Of a DNA stretch of 64,000 bases, positions 1 through 11,239 are shown piece after piece (the stretch's first letter is position 1; every line of letters begins with the position of its first letter). A program made the translations under genes and the position numbers. The DNA is taken from positions 15,699,001-15,763,000 of the forward strand of contig OX621265.1 in NCBI GenBank assembly GCA_951640165.1, given 5' to 3'. Source of the stretch: Pseudoips prasinana. Its lineage: Eukaryota > Arthropoda > Insecta > Lepidoptera > Nolidae. The notes beneath the pieces are model-generated. The model saw only the letters and a program-made list of their open reading frames with translations. It had not been told where the DNA came from and ran no database searches.

Positions 1-390
1 CATTTTTTATTCCAAAATTGAAATGGACGGTCCATTTCAATTTGTTTTGACTGTACAGGGTTAATATTACAATAATTTGCCTAGTTTTAATTATTTTGGA
101 ATACAAAATTACCTATATTAAAAATGATATAAATCGATTCAGTAAACGATTCTGAAAAGACCTAAGACAAAGTAATAAGACTTATAAATGACAGTTTTAT
201 TTGTATTCATACAAATTCCATCTTTCAATACAAAATAAAGAAAAATAAACTTTATTCCAAGAAACTTATTTAGTAAATAACAATGCATATACATGTTAAA
301 TAAAAAATTCAGTGTATGTATTATGATTACAACATAATAATCTAATTGGGGTGTTTGAGGGTGTGCGTTAATTACGTTACATGTTGTATA
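1..390. repeat. AT-rich MITE, partial copy
   Basis: Its right end (about 361-390) matches the end motif GCGTTAATTACGTTACATG shared with copies at 20762-21530 and 38997-39640. The complete copy at 38997 has this motif inverted at both ends. Here the left terminus is missing or lies outside the window. There is no coding capacity. Confidence 0.75.
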
Positions 391-648
391 GTGCGCAAAC
401 ATAACCTACTTATTACTACAAGAAACACGCAAACGCTCGTGGAGTTCGTAATATCTGGATTAAGCCAAGGCTTATGTCATATATGGGTTCCCACGTCAGG
501 AACCACCTAGGGTTGGGGTCCGAAACCTAAAAGAGGTACCCTCTATCGCGAGTTACTCAGTTTAGGTTTGAGCCCCCACTAGCTTCTATTGTCTGGTGAC
601 GCTGTGAAAGTTTCTTACGCTTACTATAAACGTCATCATAAAAACAAA

Positions 649-1206
649 AACCGGCCAAGTGCGTGTCGGACTCGCACATGAAGGGTTCCGTAGCAGCAAG
701 TATTTGACTTGATTAAATGAAAGCAAATTGCGGTTTATGACGTATTAAAAAAACTACTTGGTAGATCTCGTTCAAACCAATTTTCGTTGTTAGTTTCTAT
801 GGTAATGTACATCATATATTGTTTTTTAGTTTTATGATTCTCTTATTTTAGAAGTTACAGGGGGGTGACACTCATTTTGGAAGTGTCTCTCGCGCAAACT
901 ATTCAGTTTAGAAAAAAATGATCACAGAAACCTCAATATCATTTTTGAATACCTATCCATAGACAACCAACATGTAAGGGTACGATGAAAAAAAAATTTT
1001 TGAGTTTCAGTTCTATGTATGGCGACCCCCCAAAATTATTATTCCATTTCTATTTTTGTGTATAAATCTTAATGCGGTTCACAGAATACATCTACTTACC
1101 AAGTTTCAATAGTACAGCTCTGATAGTTTCGGAAAAAAGTGGCTGTGACATACGGACGGACATACAGACAGACAGACATGACGAATTGGCTACGGAACCC
1201 TAAAAA
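649..1206 (+). repeat. 'GGCCAAGTGCGAGTCGGACT' repeat, long form
   Basis: It starts with CCGGCCAAGTGCGTGTCGGA, carries a GACAGACAGACAGAC-type stretch near the end and finishes with CTACGGAACCCTAAAAA. The short GGTTCCGTAGC / GCTACGGAACC ends are inverted relative to each other, so it behaves like a non-autonomous DNA element. Other long-form copies lie at 4718, 22952, 34938 and 38228. Confidence 0.85.
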
Positions 1207-1866
1207 ATACCAAGCTGATCCCTTTTGTATGAGGAGTCATATTTTTTTCATGTCTCATAAACTGGTTTTCTTATGTTTTTTTAGTTTCATGGGTATATTA
1301 TACTGTTTCAAATTTCTGTACTATTTATTTTACACCTTATATAAAATCGTGTTTTGAAATTAGACGATTGCATCACATCCCTAACCTTTATTTACATAAT
1401 CTGTTTTTAAAAACATAGACAATTAAAAAAGTATCTGCAAACATATTTAAAAAAAAGAACACTCACCAAATTATTCCTTGCCTGTATCCCAAAAAAAGTA
1501 AACGTTTTTTTTTAATTAAAAACTGGCAACGATCACACGACACAAACGAATAAAGGTGGGCCACGAACTAAAACCGAATTGCGAGACTGACTCGCAGTTG
1601 CTAAACCGATTGCAAAGCGGGCAGTCCACACGGTGTCGCAACTCAACTGAGAAGTTGAGAACTCGTAGTGGAATATACGCGATTTGTTCAACGATTACAG
1701 AGTTTAAGTATACGTCCTTGGGCCTATGATATTAAAGGCTTTTTATGTGCAATATGTTATAACAAAGGATTGTGTGTGGCGGGCATTAGGAAATTGTCTA
1801 TGGTATTCGATGAGAAATCTGCAAAGAGTATTTAATCCTTAAACAGGCATTGCTGTTTTATTTTTA
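1207..1866. other. No recognised feature
   Basis: AT-rich sequence without a convincing exon, RNA gene or repeat that I recognise. Confidence 0.5.
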
Positions 1867-1867
1867 A

Positions 1868-2300
1868 CTAGCTGTGCCCCGCGGTTTTACCCGCGTTAAA
1901 CTTTATAAATTATCACAGCTCCTCCCCCGTATGTGATAACCTGATAATATGTAGCTTATATGTTGACCCGACCTCTTAGTAATATTCATGCAAAATTTGA
2001 AGTAAATCCATGCAGTACTTTTTGAGTTTAGCCCGGACATACATACAGACAAACAGGCAAAAGTTCTAAAAACTATATTTTGGCTTCGATATCTATTGTA
2101 GATCACGTCCCAATTATCTTTTTTTTAAATATGCAACGTACAGTTTTGAATATCCTACGATTTTATTATATTATGTATAGATGTGTTAATCTAGGGTGTC
2201 AGCTAACCAAACCAAATTTTATTAAAATAGGTCCATCCGTTTAGACGTGTAGAAAGAAGTAACAAACTTACAATCACACAATGATACACACAGAAGAAAT
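1868..2300 (+). mobile_element. Helitron-like non-autonomous element (Lep1 type)
   Basis: It begins at CTAG followed by the GC-rich hairpin CCGCGGTTTTACCCGCG. The following sequence is shared with 39972-40500 and, inverted, 41101-41409. CTAG ends with an adjacent small hairpin fit the Lep1 Helitron-like family of Lepidoptera; that name is from memory. The distal part (about 2178-2300) matches a block at 28280-28400. Confidence 0.7.
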
Positions 2301-2349
2301 CGAATCAATCAGCTATAAAGTTTTACATAATTTTTCTAGCAATTTGATT

Positions 2350-2693
2350 ATCCTACTAATATTATAAATGCGAAAGTAAGTATGGATGGATGGATGTTTG
2401 TTACTCTTTAACGAAAAAACACTGAATGGATTTTAATGAAATTTTGCAATAATATAGCTTATACATCAGAATAACACATAGGCTACAATTTATAAAGATA
2501 TTGTGTGAATTTTCCAAAATATAACAATAAGTGTCAAGTAGAAAAAATCTACCATTTGCGAGCAATCCCGGCGTGCTCAGGTACACATCTTACTAATATT
2601 ATAATTGCAAAAGTTTGTGAGTATGGATGTATGTTTGTTACTCTTTTACGCCAAAACTAATTTAACGCGGGTGAAACCGCGGGGCATAGCTAG
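2350..2693 (-). mobile_element. Helitron-like element (Lep1 type), two start motifs
   Basis: It opens with the TACTAATATTATAAATGCGA motif and ends in the hairpin GCGGGTGAAACCGC followed by CTAG. A second start-like motif at about 2586-2640 suggests one copy inserted in or fused to another. Confidence 0.7.
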
Positions 2694-3111
2694 TATTATA
2701 TAAATAATCAAATTGCAAGAAAAGTTATGTAAAATGTGATAGCTCATTTTTAACTGACTTCAAAAGGAGGCGGTTCTGAAGTTCACTGGTATTTTTTGTT
2801 CTTGACAAATTTCAAATCGCTCTCCTCAAAAGCAATGATTATGTAAAAGCTATAGGTCGAAATAATTATAAATAAAGTTTATTCCCAACAAGCACAGATA
2901 ATCCTTAACTTCGTTTACATCTAAGACGATATAACTAATTGTGTTTAGTTTACATAATATCTACTTATGAAGCATGCAACACTATAAGTACTAGCTAGGA
3001 AACGCGTCTACCTCAGCAAATGTTACAGTAAATAAAAAATGTGAGCCGTCACGGGACGCCTGGCAGATGTGAAACATCGACATTATTTTGTAAAAGTACC
3101 TAATATGCAGA

Positions 3112-3285
3112 AGTCGAACTCGAAGTATAAGTCGCAGTCGAAGTCGAAGTCGAATTAAGTATCAGTCGAAGTCATGTCGAAGTCGAAGTATAAGTCGCAG
3201 TCGAAGTCGAAGTCGAAGTATAAGTCGCAGTCGAAGTTGAAGTATAAGTCGCAGTCGAAGTCAAGACGAAGTCGAAAAGAACATA
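3112..3285. repeat. GAAGTC hexamer satellite
   Basis: Imperfect array of AGTCGA/GAAGTC hexamers. Higher-order blocks of about 30 bases (GTATAAGTCGCAGTCGAAGT) are repeated within it. Confidence 0.9.
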
Positions 3286-3404
3286 TTGTGATAGGAACTA
3301 AAAAAAAAACAAACAATGCAAAGATTTGCCGAGTTTGAACATCGAACCCACAATCTCTGACTTAGCAGTTAGGTTTTTTTTATTATTTAAGAGAGGTAGG
3401 GCAC

Positions 3405-3685
3405 AGCGTTAATTCGTTCAAAGAGTAGCCCGACTGGGGAAGTACCTGCACCTTACAGTAGACATTCCTTAATAATAACATTAATAATTTTAATGTTGTG
3501 TTTAAGGTCGCCAGAGCTCATTGGGGTGGGGGGAAGGGTCAGCAACACTTGTTTGCTGACTCTTAAAGGCCGGCAACGCACTCGCGACACCTCTGGTGTT
3601 GCGAGTGTACATGGGCGGCGGTGATCACTTACCATCAGGTGACCCACTTGCTCGGTTGTCACCCTCTGATATAAAAAAAAGTTAG
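3405..3685 (+). repeat. LINE-tail-like repeat, copy 1
   Basis: Matches 7552-7843 over most of its length, including CATCAGGTGACCC near the end and an A-run at the end. The truncated start and A-rich 3' end suggest the 3' part of a non-LTR element or a dependent SINE. Confidence 0.7.
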
Positions 3686-3689
3686 GACC

Positions 3690-4430
3690 ACTATCCATTA
3701 GATCAACATACTAGTCAATAATGAATAATTAAAGAGATATAGCTCGTCATTTTCAAAAGAACTGTTTTATAATGAAATTTTATTCCACAATTCGTTTAGT
3801 AGGCACAGAATCTGGGCCAATGTCGACATCCACTTTTACCCAACGTTTTAAACACGGCTTTGAGAAGTTGCACTTCTCTTAGAATTTAGATATCATAAAT
3901 TCAAGCGTTCGGCGGGTGTCGAACCTTCACCCTCACTCTACCAATGCGGGATAGACACTCTGCGTTTACGAAACCTTTTTTATTTATTTCCAATTTATGT
4001 ACACACTAAAAGTATGAAAGAAAGAAAGAATAAACAAGAAAAGACATTGTACAAAGGTACTACCTACTTATTTCTAAAGAAATCTCTTCCAGGAGACCTG
4101 CAAGAGGAGATTTTGGTAGAGAGGAAGATATGAGTGTGTAGGATGATATACATACATACGATAAAAATACACATAAACATAAATACATACATAATTTTAA
4201 ATAATAAACTACATTAAATACATATGTCTAAGGCAAAGAGGAGAGAGGTAGTGTTCTTTTAACTTTTTTTAAATGTGTAGATTGTATTACAGTTTCGAAT
4301 GTTAGGCGGAAGAGAGACTTTTTTTTTAAGTGGAAGGTTATTTAAAGTCTATGTGACCTTTTTGGGATGGGTACAAGATGTGAAACTCGCGTCAGGACAC
4401 GTGAACGGATCGAATATTGGTAAGATGGAG
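3690..4430. other. No recognised gene
   Basis: AT-rich stretch with ATACATAC-type simple sequence around 4150-4200. No exon or RNA gene seen. Confidence 0.5.
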
Positions 4431-4434
4431 GGTC

Positions 4435-4720
4435 TTTTTAGGGTTCCGTACCCGAAGGATAAAAAGGTTTTTATTACTAAGACTTCGCTGTCTGTCTGTC
4501 CATCTGTTACCAGGCTGGAGCTCATGAACCGTGATAGTTAGACAGTAGAAATTTTCACAGATGATGTATTTCTGTTGCCGCTATAACAAAAAAAACAAAA
4601 ACAAATTAAAAATAAGGGGTACCTACTCCTATACAACTAACGTGAATTGTTTGCTCGTTTTTGTTGTTAATGGTTCGGAACCCTTCGTGCGCGAGTCCGA
4701 CTCGCACTTGGCCTGTTTTT
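4435..4720 (-). repeat. 'GGCCAAGTGCGAGTCGGACT' repeat, short form
   Basis: Minus-strand copy of the roughly 290-base form, with the body shared with 21956-22245 and 27560-27825. It abuts a long-form copy directly, so the two share the TTTTTAGGGTTCCGTA junction. Confidence 0.8.
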
Positions 4721-5085
4721 AGGGTTCCGTAGCCAAATGGCAAAAAACGGAACAGTTATAGATTCGTCATGTCCGTCTGTCTGTCCGTCCGTATGTCACA
4801 TCCACTTTTTTCCGAAACTATAAGAGCTGTGCCTACTGTTGAAACTTGGTACGTAGATGTATTCTGTGAACCACATTAACATTTTCACACAAAAATAGAA
4901 AAAAACAACAATTTTGGGGGTTATGGGTACGTAGAACTGAAACTAAAAAAATTTTTTTTCGTCGTTCTCATATCTATGGATAGGTCTTCAAAAATTATAT
5001 TGAGGTTTCAAATATCATTATTTTCTAAACTGAATAGTTTGCGCGAGAGACACTTCCAAAGTGGTAAAATGAGTCCCCCCCCGAG
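4718..5085 (-). repeat. 'GGCCAAGTGCGAGTCGGACT' repeat, long form, truncated
   Basis: Minus-strand long-form copy. It stops at about 5085, where a tRNA-derived SINE starts, so the distal third is missing. Confidence 0.8.
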
Positions 5086-5396
5086 TGAGAGTGACATATT
5101 ATAGTGCACAAGTGTGTGCGCAAACACAGGAGCACTTTCTATTCCATCAGTCTTATGATCCGATGGGTCGCCCAGCGACACGACCGGAAAGAGGTCAGGT
5201 ACAGCACCGACGGCTTTATGTGCTCTCCAAGGACGGGGGTATAATACCGCCAACTCCCAGACTTCTAGCTGATGCTGAGAATATTTTCTTTTTACAGAAA
5301 AGTCCCAAAATCACTTTTGGTCCGACCCGGGATTTGAACCCAGAACCTCGTTTTCTGCGGGTGAACAAGCTACCGCTAGGCAAACGAGGCAGTCAA
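5086..5396 (-). mobile_element. tRNA-derived SINE, family B
   Basis: Read on the minus strand it begins with a tRNA-like head whose B-box is GGTTCAAATCCCGGGTCGG, then a body shared with 24982-25320 and 30478-30815. Transcription by RNA polymerase III is inferred from the tRNA-like promoter boxes. Confidence 0.85.
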
Positions 5397-5566
5397 GATG
5401 GTAGTACTCAGAAGGAATATAGTACTCAGAAGGAAGCTGTTACGTCTTTTGGCAGATATTCCCTCGGGGCAACTTCTACGCCCCCTACGTGATGATATGA
5501 AGTGATGAAAGACAGTTAAATACTTCTTTACATTGATATTATACTTTTTCCAATTGAACATTATAC

Positions 5567-5607
5567 AAATATTTGTAAATAGCGTCTAACGCTATTTACA
5601 AATATTT
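5567..5607. repeat. Perfect 18-bp hairpin
   Basis: Positions 5567-5584 are the exact inverse of 5590-5607, separated by 5 bases. No surrounding element explains it. Confidence 0.9.
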
Positions 5608-5656
5608 CCGTTTCTACGCAATTTAAGAGAAACTTTTTAACTTTGTTCTTGAACAT

Positions 5657-5919
5657 GACGGTCACCGTAGCCTAGTTGGTACTGCTCCTGCCTACGAAGC
5701 TGGAGGCCCTGGGTTCGAATCCCGGTAAGTGCAAATATTTGTGTGATGAGCATGAATATTTGTTTCTGAGTCATGGATGTTTTCTATGTATTTAAGTATT
5801 TATCTATCTATATAAGTATGTATATCGTCGCCTGGTACCCATAGTACAAGCTTTGCTTAGTTTGGGGCTAGGATGATCTGTGTGACATTGTCCCTAGATA
5901 TTATTATTATTATTATTAA
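5657..5919 (+). mobile_element. tRNA-derived SINE, family A
   Basis: Head with A-box-like TAGCCTAGTTGGT and B-box GGTTCGAATCC, body with GTCGCCTGGTACCCATAGTA, and a (TTA)n tail. Six copies occur in the window (also 24040, 30030, 36863, 39201, 43164). Confidence 0.92.
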
Positions 5920-6147
5920 TGAGTTTAGTAAGGTTTACGTTATTAATTAGAGCTAGGGGTAATTTGTTATAAAGTTAGGGACTACATAACTTTTGTGTCT
6001 TTTACCAAAATAGTTGTTATACGTGGGGATTTTAAATACATTATTTGCTCTGCTAGGACTTGTACTTACATATTATCCGGATCATAAATTATTCGCTACA
6101 GAACTGTTCTGTAGCTGGACTTTCTCATGGACTGGAAGCATTATATA

Positions 6148-6398
6148 ATAATATCCTGGGACATTATTTACACACCGCCATCTGATCTCAAACTCAGAGC
6201 TTGTACTATGGAAACCAGATAATTGATATATTACATATACAATTTTTTTTTGTAAATACATATCTACTTATATAGATAATTAACCTCAGACTCAGGACAA
6301 GCAGACATATTCCTGTTCAAATATCTGTCCTAGGTGGGAATCGAACCCACGACCTCTGGCGTGAAAAGCAAGCATTTGCCAACCACGCCAACGGGCAT
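6148..6398 (-). mobile_element. tRNA-derived SINE, family C
   Basis: Minus-strand head with GGCGTGGTTGGCAAATGCTT and B-box GTGGGTTCGATTCCCAC. The body contains the block CTGGTTTCCATAGTACAAGC in inverse. Related copies are at 24775, 27011, 33977 and 40946. Confidence 0.85.
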
Positions 6399-6835
6399 TT
6401 TATAAATAAATTTTCAGTGTCGTCAACAAAAAAAATTATAAATCTGATCTGTAGTAACGATTTCGATATTCTAATATTCGCAGCGCTCACCACACATCAA
6501 ACCAAACCTATATAGGATCTGAGAAATTATACTTTTGCCGAACCCTCTTTTTGAAATCTCTATTACTAGCTTTATTTCATAATAATGTTTGCCGAGAGAA
6601 ACTGTGTGTGTAGTATGAGATTTGCTTACGAGTAGGTACCCAAGATGTGCTTAATACAGGTTTCGTGGTCAACGGGTCAAGGCCGACGTCATAATATTTG
6701 GATAGTAACATACTAAGCGTAAGCTCAAGTCTGCGTTACGTAAAATTACTGAAGCATTGATTTTTTTTTAAATTCCGTTTTACGGCTCTGGCTTCTTTGG
6801 CCTTATGAGCCTTCAGTAAAAATATTTATATATCA
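6399..6835. other. No recognised feature
   Basis: No exon, RNA gene or familiar repeat seen. Confidence 0.5.
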
Positions 6836-7006
6836 CTAGCTGTGCCCCGCGGTGTTACCCGCGTTAAATATTATAAATTTTCTTTGCTATAAACCTCACG
6901 GAGCCCGAGACCTTTCCAACAAATGCAAAACCGTGGAAATTGGTTCGTGCGTTCTGGAGTTATAACGTCAGGAAGGAAAACCCGACTTATTTTTATATAG
7001 TAGATT
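6836..7006 (+). mobile_element. Helitron-like element, second subtype
   Basis: It starts with CTAGCTGTGCCCCGCGG and shares its whole body, including the GGTTCGTGCGTTCTGGAGTT block, with 19936-20107. Confidence 0.75.
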
Positions 7007-7550
7007 TATTTCCGTCATTGTCAAGTAAAGTCCGTCACAGTCAAGTCATACATAGTCCTTGTCCAACCCCAGTAAAGCAGTGGAGACTTTACTAGAGGCT
7101 TTTATGGAGTTTTGGTTACAACACGGAAAATCACAATTCACGGCAATATCACACTGTCCTCCACTTGTGTACGTTGTCGAAGATGTTATGTCTAAAAATC
7201 CACCATATTTACACATAAAAACTCGAATTTACACCAGTTTTTGAAAATAAAACATAGCCTCGATGCGTCTTTTTCCGCGTTGGCGCCAAAACCTCCCTGA
7301 AGCATTGAGTGGATTTAGGGTTGCCATCCGTCGGGGTTTCCCCGAATTTGTCCTTGTTATAGGGCGTCTGGGAAGCGTCTGGGCGGGGTTTCATTTGTAG
7401 TCAGGGTTTGAAATGTGAAGTGTTAAGCCGCTGCGCACGCTTGAATCGCGTCCAACGAATCGCCAAAGTATTTTTAGGATAGCAGTTGTGAGTGATAGCC
7501 ACTAATTTCCAACAGAGCTTGAGCGTTACAATTGTGGGAAATAAGAGAGC
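7007..7550. other. No recognised feature
   Basis: Mixed sequence. A CGTCTGGGAAGCGTCTGGGC direct repeat lies near 7365-7385. No gene recognised. Confidence 0.45.
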
Positions 7551-7551
7551 T

Positions 7552-7843
7552 AGGGTGCAGCGTTCATTCGCTCGAAGAGCAGCCCGACTGGGGAAGTACC
7601 TCCACCTTACAGAAAACATTCCTTAATAATAACATTAATAATTTAATGTTGTGTTTCTGAGTGTGAGTAAGGTCACCAGAGCTCATCGGGGTGGGGGGGA
7701 AGGGTCAGCTCCTGTTTGCTGACTCTTAAAGGCCGACAACTCACCCGTGACACCTCTGGTGTTGCGAGTGTACATGGGCGGCGGTGATTACTTACCATCA
7801 GGTGACCCGCTTGCTCGTTTGTCGACTTCTGACATTAAAAAAA
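7552..7843 (+). repeat. LINE-tail-like repeat, copy 2
   Basis: Second copy of the repeat at 3405-3685, ending in an A-rich run. Confidence 0.7.
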
Positions 7844-7882
7844 ATGTCATTGGATTGTTTAAATGTGGAAAACACAGGACGT

Positions 7883-8041
7883 AGTTTTGGAGGGATTAGG
7901 CTTGATCGAGCTTTCACCATAGTACTACTTAGGTTATTCAGTGCTGCTGTGAGACTATTGAGGCTAACTCACAGCAGTACTGAACGATCTGAGAAGGTAC
8001 TATGGTGAATACTCGTTCTAGCCTAATCCCTTTTCAAAACT
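7883..8041. repeat. Foldback (hairpin) element
   Basis: Two arms of about 70 bases, 7883-7953 and 7966-8041, are inverse copies at roughly 85 percent by eye, around a loop of about 12 bases. Arm landmarks are GGGATTAGGCT, TTCACCATAGTAC and CTGCTGTGAG. It is a hairpin MITE by structure. Confidence 0.8.
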
Positions 8042-8084
8042 AGTCGCCTGAGACGTGAGCCCACTATTGTCCACATATAAGAAT

Positions 8085-8225
8085 CGGAAGGGTTTGGGCA
8101 GGATGGTTGGTCGTTGGTATATATTGAATAGGAGCGATACCAAGACACTACCCTGCGGAGCCCATTCTATTGCCCTCTCCAAGGACTTTTTCCCGTGAGG
8201 AGACGGACCTGATAAGTACCTATAT
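8085..8225 (-). pseudogene. LINE reverse transcriptase scrap
   Basis: The minus strand encodes the RT motif APQGSVL near 8125-8160, typical of non-LTR reverse transcriptases. The rest is too decayed to align by eye. Confidence 0.5.
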
Positions 8226-8639
8226 TGTGGAGTAGTCCAAAAAAAAGGATGACGAACTTAAAGTCAGCGGTCAGAGTCTCCACCTCCCACAATAGCTAAA
8301 GAAATCATGTGTTATTAAAAGAAAAATGTACTTACATTCTCAAAATAACAAGAGCCCGACCGATTATAAATAAAATTACATTAAATATTGTAAAATTTTA
8401 AAACGAGTCATCAATCAATCAAAAAAGAATACAAATATAAAGTTCTTACGGAATAGTAAAAATTTAACAAAGCCAACATGGTCATTAATTGAACAACATA
8501 CAGAAGCAACGAACGATTTAAGATAAAAAATTGATTACATAATCAACAATAATAACATTTTGAAAAATCCTCAAGATATTGCGAATACATTTAACCACTT
8601 CTACATAAATCAAAACTCGAACCTCTCAATGATGAGCAC

Positions 8640-9962
8640 ATTCAAGCCTTAAGATGGGAAACAAACGAAGAGTAAGTATGTTTCTTTTTCCTGTATGTAA
8701 AAGTGAAATAATCAATATTATTAAAAGTTTGAAGAACAGAACAAGTTGCGGTTACGATGACATACCTACCAAGATAATCAAGCTAAGTTGTGATTATATT
8801 GCAGAACCCTTAGTACCTACACGTAATCAATCTTATGTTGGAGTCAGGCGTTTTCCCAGACGCCGTTATTTAAAAAAGGCACCGGAAACGACACAAACGA
8901 GTTTACCATGGAAACCATTTCACGGGAAATCGAAATCACGTTTTGTTATTTTAATTTTAATTGTCTAGACAGTAACAATATTCTAAATAGTAACCAATTT
9001 GGATTTTGAAAAAAGAAAACCACATCTCTAGCTGTTTTTGAATTTTTTTAAAAATCTCTGGGAAAGTATGAATAAGAAAAATCGGTGTATTGCACTATTC
9101 TTAGATATGACCAAGGCATTCGACTGTGTAATTTATGAATGTGTATATAAACAACTAGAAAATATAGGCGTCAGAGGCATCGCATTTTAGTTATTTAAAT
9201 CTCATTTAACCAATCGAACTCAGTCTACAGTTATCGAAGTATATAACAAAAGTACAAAAACTATTGACTATGTACACTCAACAATTTAAAAGTTATTTTG
9301 GGTGTTCCCCAAGGGAGCATTTTAGGACCACTCCTTTTTTTGATTTACATTAACGATCGTCCAAAGATTACGAATCACCTATGTGTAATGTATGCCGATG
9401 ATGCTACGATATTTATTACAAATGAATTCATATAAATTTAAACCTCAAATCAGAAATCAATCTTACATTAGAGACTGTTACAAGCTGGCTACGATCCATA
9501 AATCTTTGAGTCAAACTCACAAAAACTAAACTAATTCAATTTAGAAATTACAAAACCTAACCCCTAACACTAGATGTAATAAATAATGATACCAAAGTTG
9601 AAGAAATAGAAGATATTAATTTCCTTGGAGTGTCAATAGACCAACATTTAAACTGGAAGAGTCATATCAATAGAATAAATAAAGAAATATCCATTTATTG
9701 TTATGTTTTATCTATTTTAGTTGAGGTAACTTCTCTAGCTGTTGCTAAAGCGGCTTATTATGGTTATATTTATCCTCTTCTGATGTATGGTGTCATTTAT
9801 TGGGGAAATTCAAGAAAAGAAAAATTCAACTTTTATACTTCAAAAAAAATGTCTGAGGATATCTACAATATGTATAGCACCGATTCTCTTAGATTTACAT
9901 TTAGATACAAGGGGTATCTTACCTTAGTTAGCATTGACATTTTAGACTTTGTATTTATGTAA
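8640..9962 (+). pseudogene. Decayed non-LTR retrotransposon ORF2 (Jockey/CR1-like RT)
   Basis: Reading across several frames gives reverse transcriptase landmarks in order: a finger region (CGYDDIPTKIIKL) near 8745, LFLDMTKAFDC near 9095-9130, the GSILGPLLF block near 9310-9340, the catalytic YADD at 9391-9402 and the thumb-like FLGVSIDQHLNWKSHI at 9620-9670. Stops and frameshifts break it many times, so it is a fossil. The RT type fits the Jockey/CR1 group; I cannot assign a family. Confidence 0.85.
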
Positions 9963-10199
9963 AAAATAATATGATTTATTTTAATTTAAAGTCAGCATCT
10001 AAAAATAAACCAGGCTATACCAAATTATAGCCTGGACTTTGATTTACGCCAGATGCGAGGAATATAGGAGTTTTGGAGACAGGTGTTAAACATTAACAGT
10101 AACCGGGAACTAAGCAAGCGACTTTGGTATTTCTCTGTTGAGGAAAATTTCTCAGTACCAGCCCGAAATCTGTGGGAATTGGAGGTATTTACCTCTTTA

Positions 10200-10547
10200 G
10201 GTTGCCTTTCCACCATGGATGTGCTATGCAGCTATGCTGCGAGAATGTTAAAGCTAAGCTACGAAACTGGGACCGTTTCCACTGATGCTATGGTTTATTT
10301 ATTTAATCCCACGGCTCCCTTTTACCACAAGATTAGGTTTCAATTCTTATGTGATACACATTCTAGGCCCTTGAGATCGTCAGAGAATCTAGAACTCCAG
10401 TTGCCCACACATTCCACTAATTTCTACGACAAATTTTTCACAGTACAGGCTGCTCGATTGTGGAATTCACTGCCTCTGTATATCAGACACGCGCAAACTA
10501 TAACATTTTTCAAAACACTTTTAAAAAAACATTATCAATCACTTTAA
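10200..10547 (+). pseudogene. LINE ORF2 C-terminal end
   Basis: The frame ends with AARLWNSLPLYIRHAQTITF and LLKKHYQSL before the stop, a tail common to many CR1-like LINE ORF2 proteins. Just upstream (about 10125-10200) is a SINE family B-like scrap. Its 3' UTR continues at 10548-10664 and, after a large insertion, at 14038-14306. Confidence 0.75.
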
Positions 10548-10664
10548 TCTTCACAGCTCGCGTCGCATCTTCCATCTTCCTCAAAAACTTCTTGAGTCTT
10601 CATAATTATTATTTATATTTATTTATAGTATATTAAAAAGTAGGGAACTATATATATATATATA

Positions 10665-11133
10665 TATCGGCGCAACAACATTACTTAACCAAAAACAAAT
10701 GCGTCATAGGAGTAGTTTTAAGTCTTTGTTTAAATTACTCTTAAATAGTTAGTTAAACTTAATGAATTTAGTGTTAAAAATCAAGTTACGATTTATAAAC
10801 CATCTTAACATTTGTACAATTGATGATTTCAATAGTTTAATTTACATTCGTTCATCGAACAAAGAAAATACGTAACATGTTTGTCGCCGCACATTTCGTA
10901 TAAATACGGCCGACGTGTCGAGTACAAATCACTTTCGCTCGAGCCGTCGGACGGTACGGATCACTTTGTATCGAAGATTGTTATGGAATAAAACTTCACG
11001 AAACATATTTCGGGTTTTACTATCGCCATGAGTAAACAACCTTCAGTGGATAACCAACGAGCAGATAATAGTGACGTCAGTCTTGCTGACGTCATCATGA
11101 CTAAAGACAACGGTACCCCCGTTTCTCCGTTAT
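10665..11133 (+). repeat. 5' terminal repeat (LTR-like)
   Basis: Contains a TATA box (TATAAATACGG near 10900), an AATAAA signal near 10987 and an ATG at 11028. No classical TG...CA ends are visible. The repeat appears to start at TATCGGCGCAACAAC and stop at TTTCTCCGTTAT. Confidence 0.8.
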
Positions 11134-11222
11134 CAGAAGTGGGATTCACCCAGAAGATGACCAGCGTGAAAACACCCTCGATGACGAAGATAGTGAATGG
11201 CGCTTACTTGGGGAGCAGCTAA
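11028..11222 (+). CDS. Short ORF, 64 aa, starting in the LTR-like repeat
   Basis: Unrecognised. The frame starts at an ATG 40 bases after the AATAAA motif and ends in the interior. It is hydrophilic, with the stretches SKQPSVDNQRADNSD and SLADVIMTKDNGTPVSP. It may be the remnant start of a Gag-like protein. In the 3' repeat the frame is cut at 14037. Confidence 0.4.
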   Translation: MSKQPSVDNQRADNSDVSLADVIMTKDNGTPVSPLSEVGFTQKMTSVKTPSMTKIVNGAYLGSS

Positions 11223-11239
11223 ATCGTAATTTTATGGAG

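Noticed and set aside
5657..5735. tRNA gene
   Set aside because: tRNA-like promoter boxes, but the same body follows in six copies and no complete cloverleaf is kept: SINE heads.
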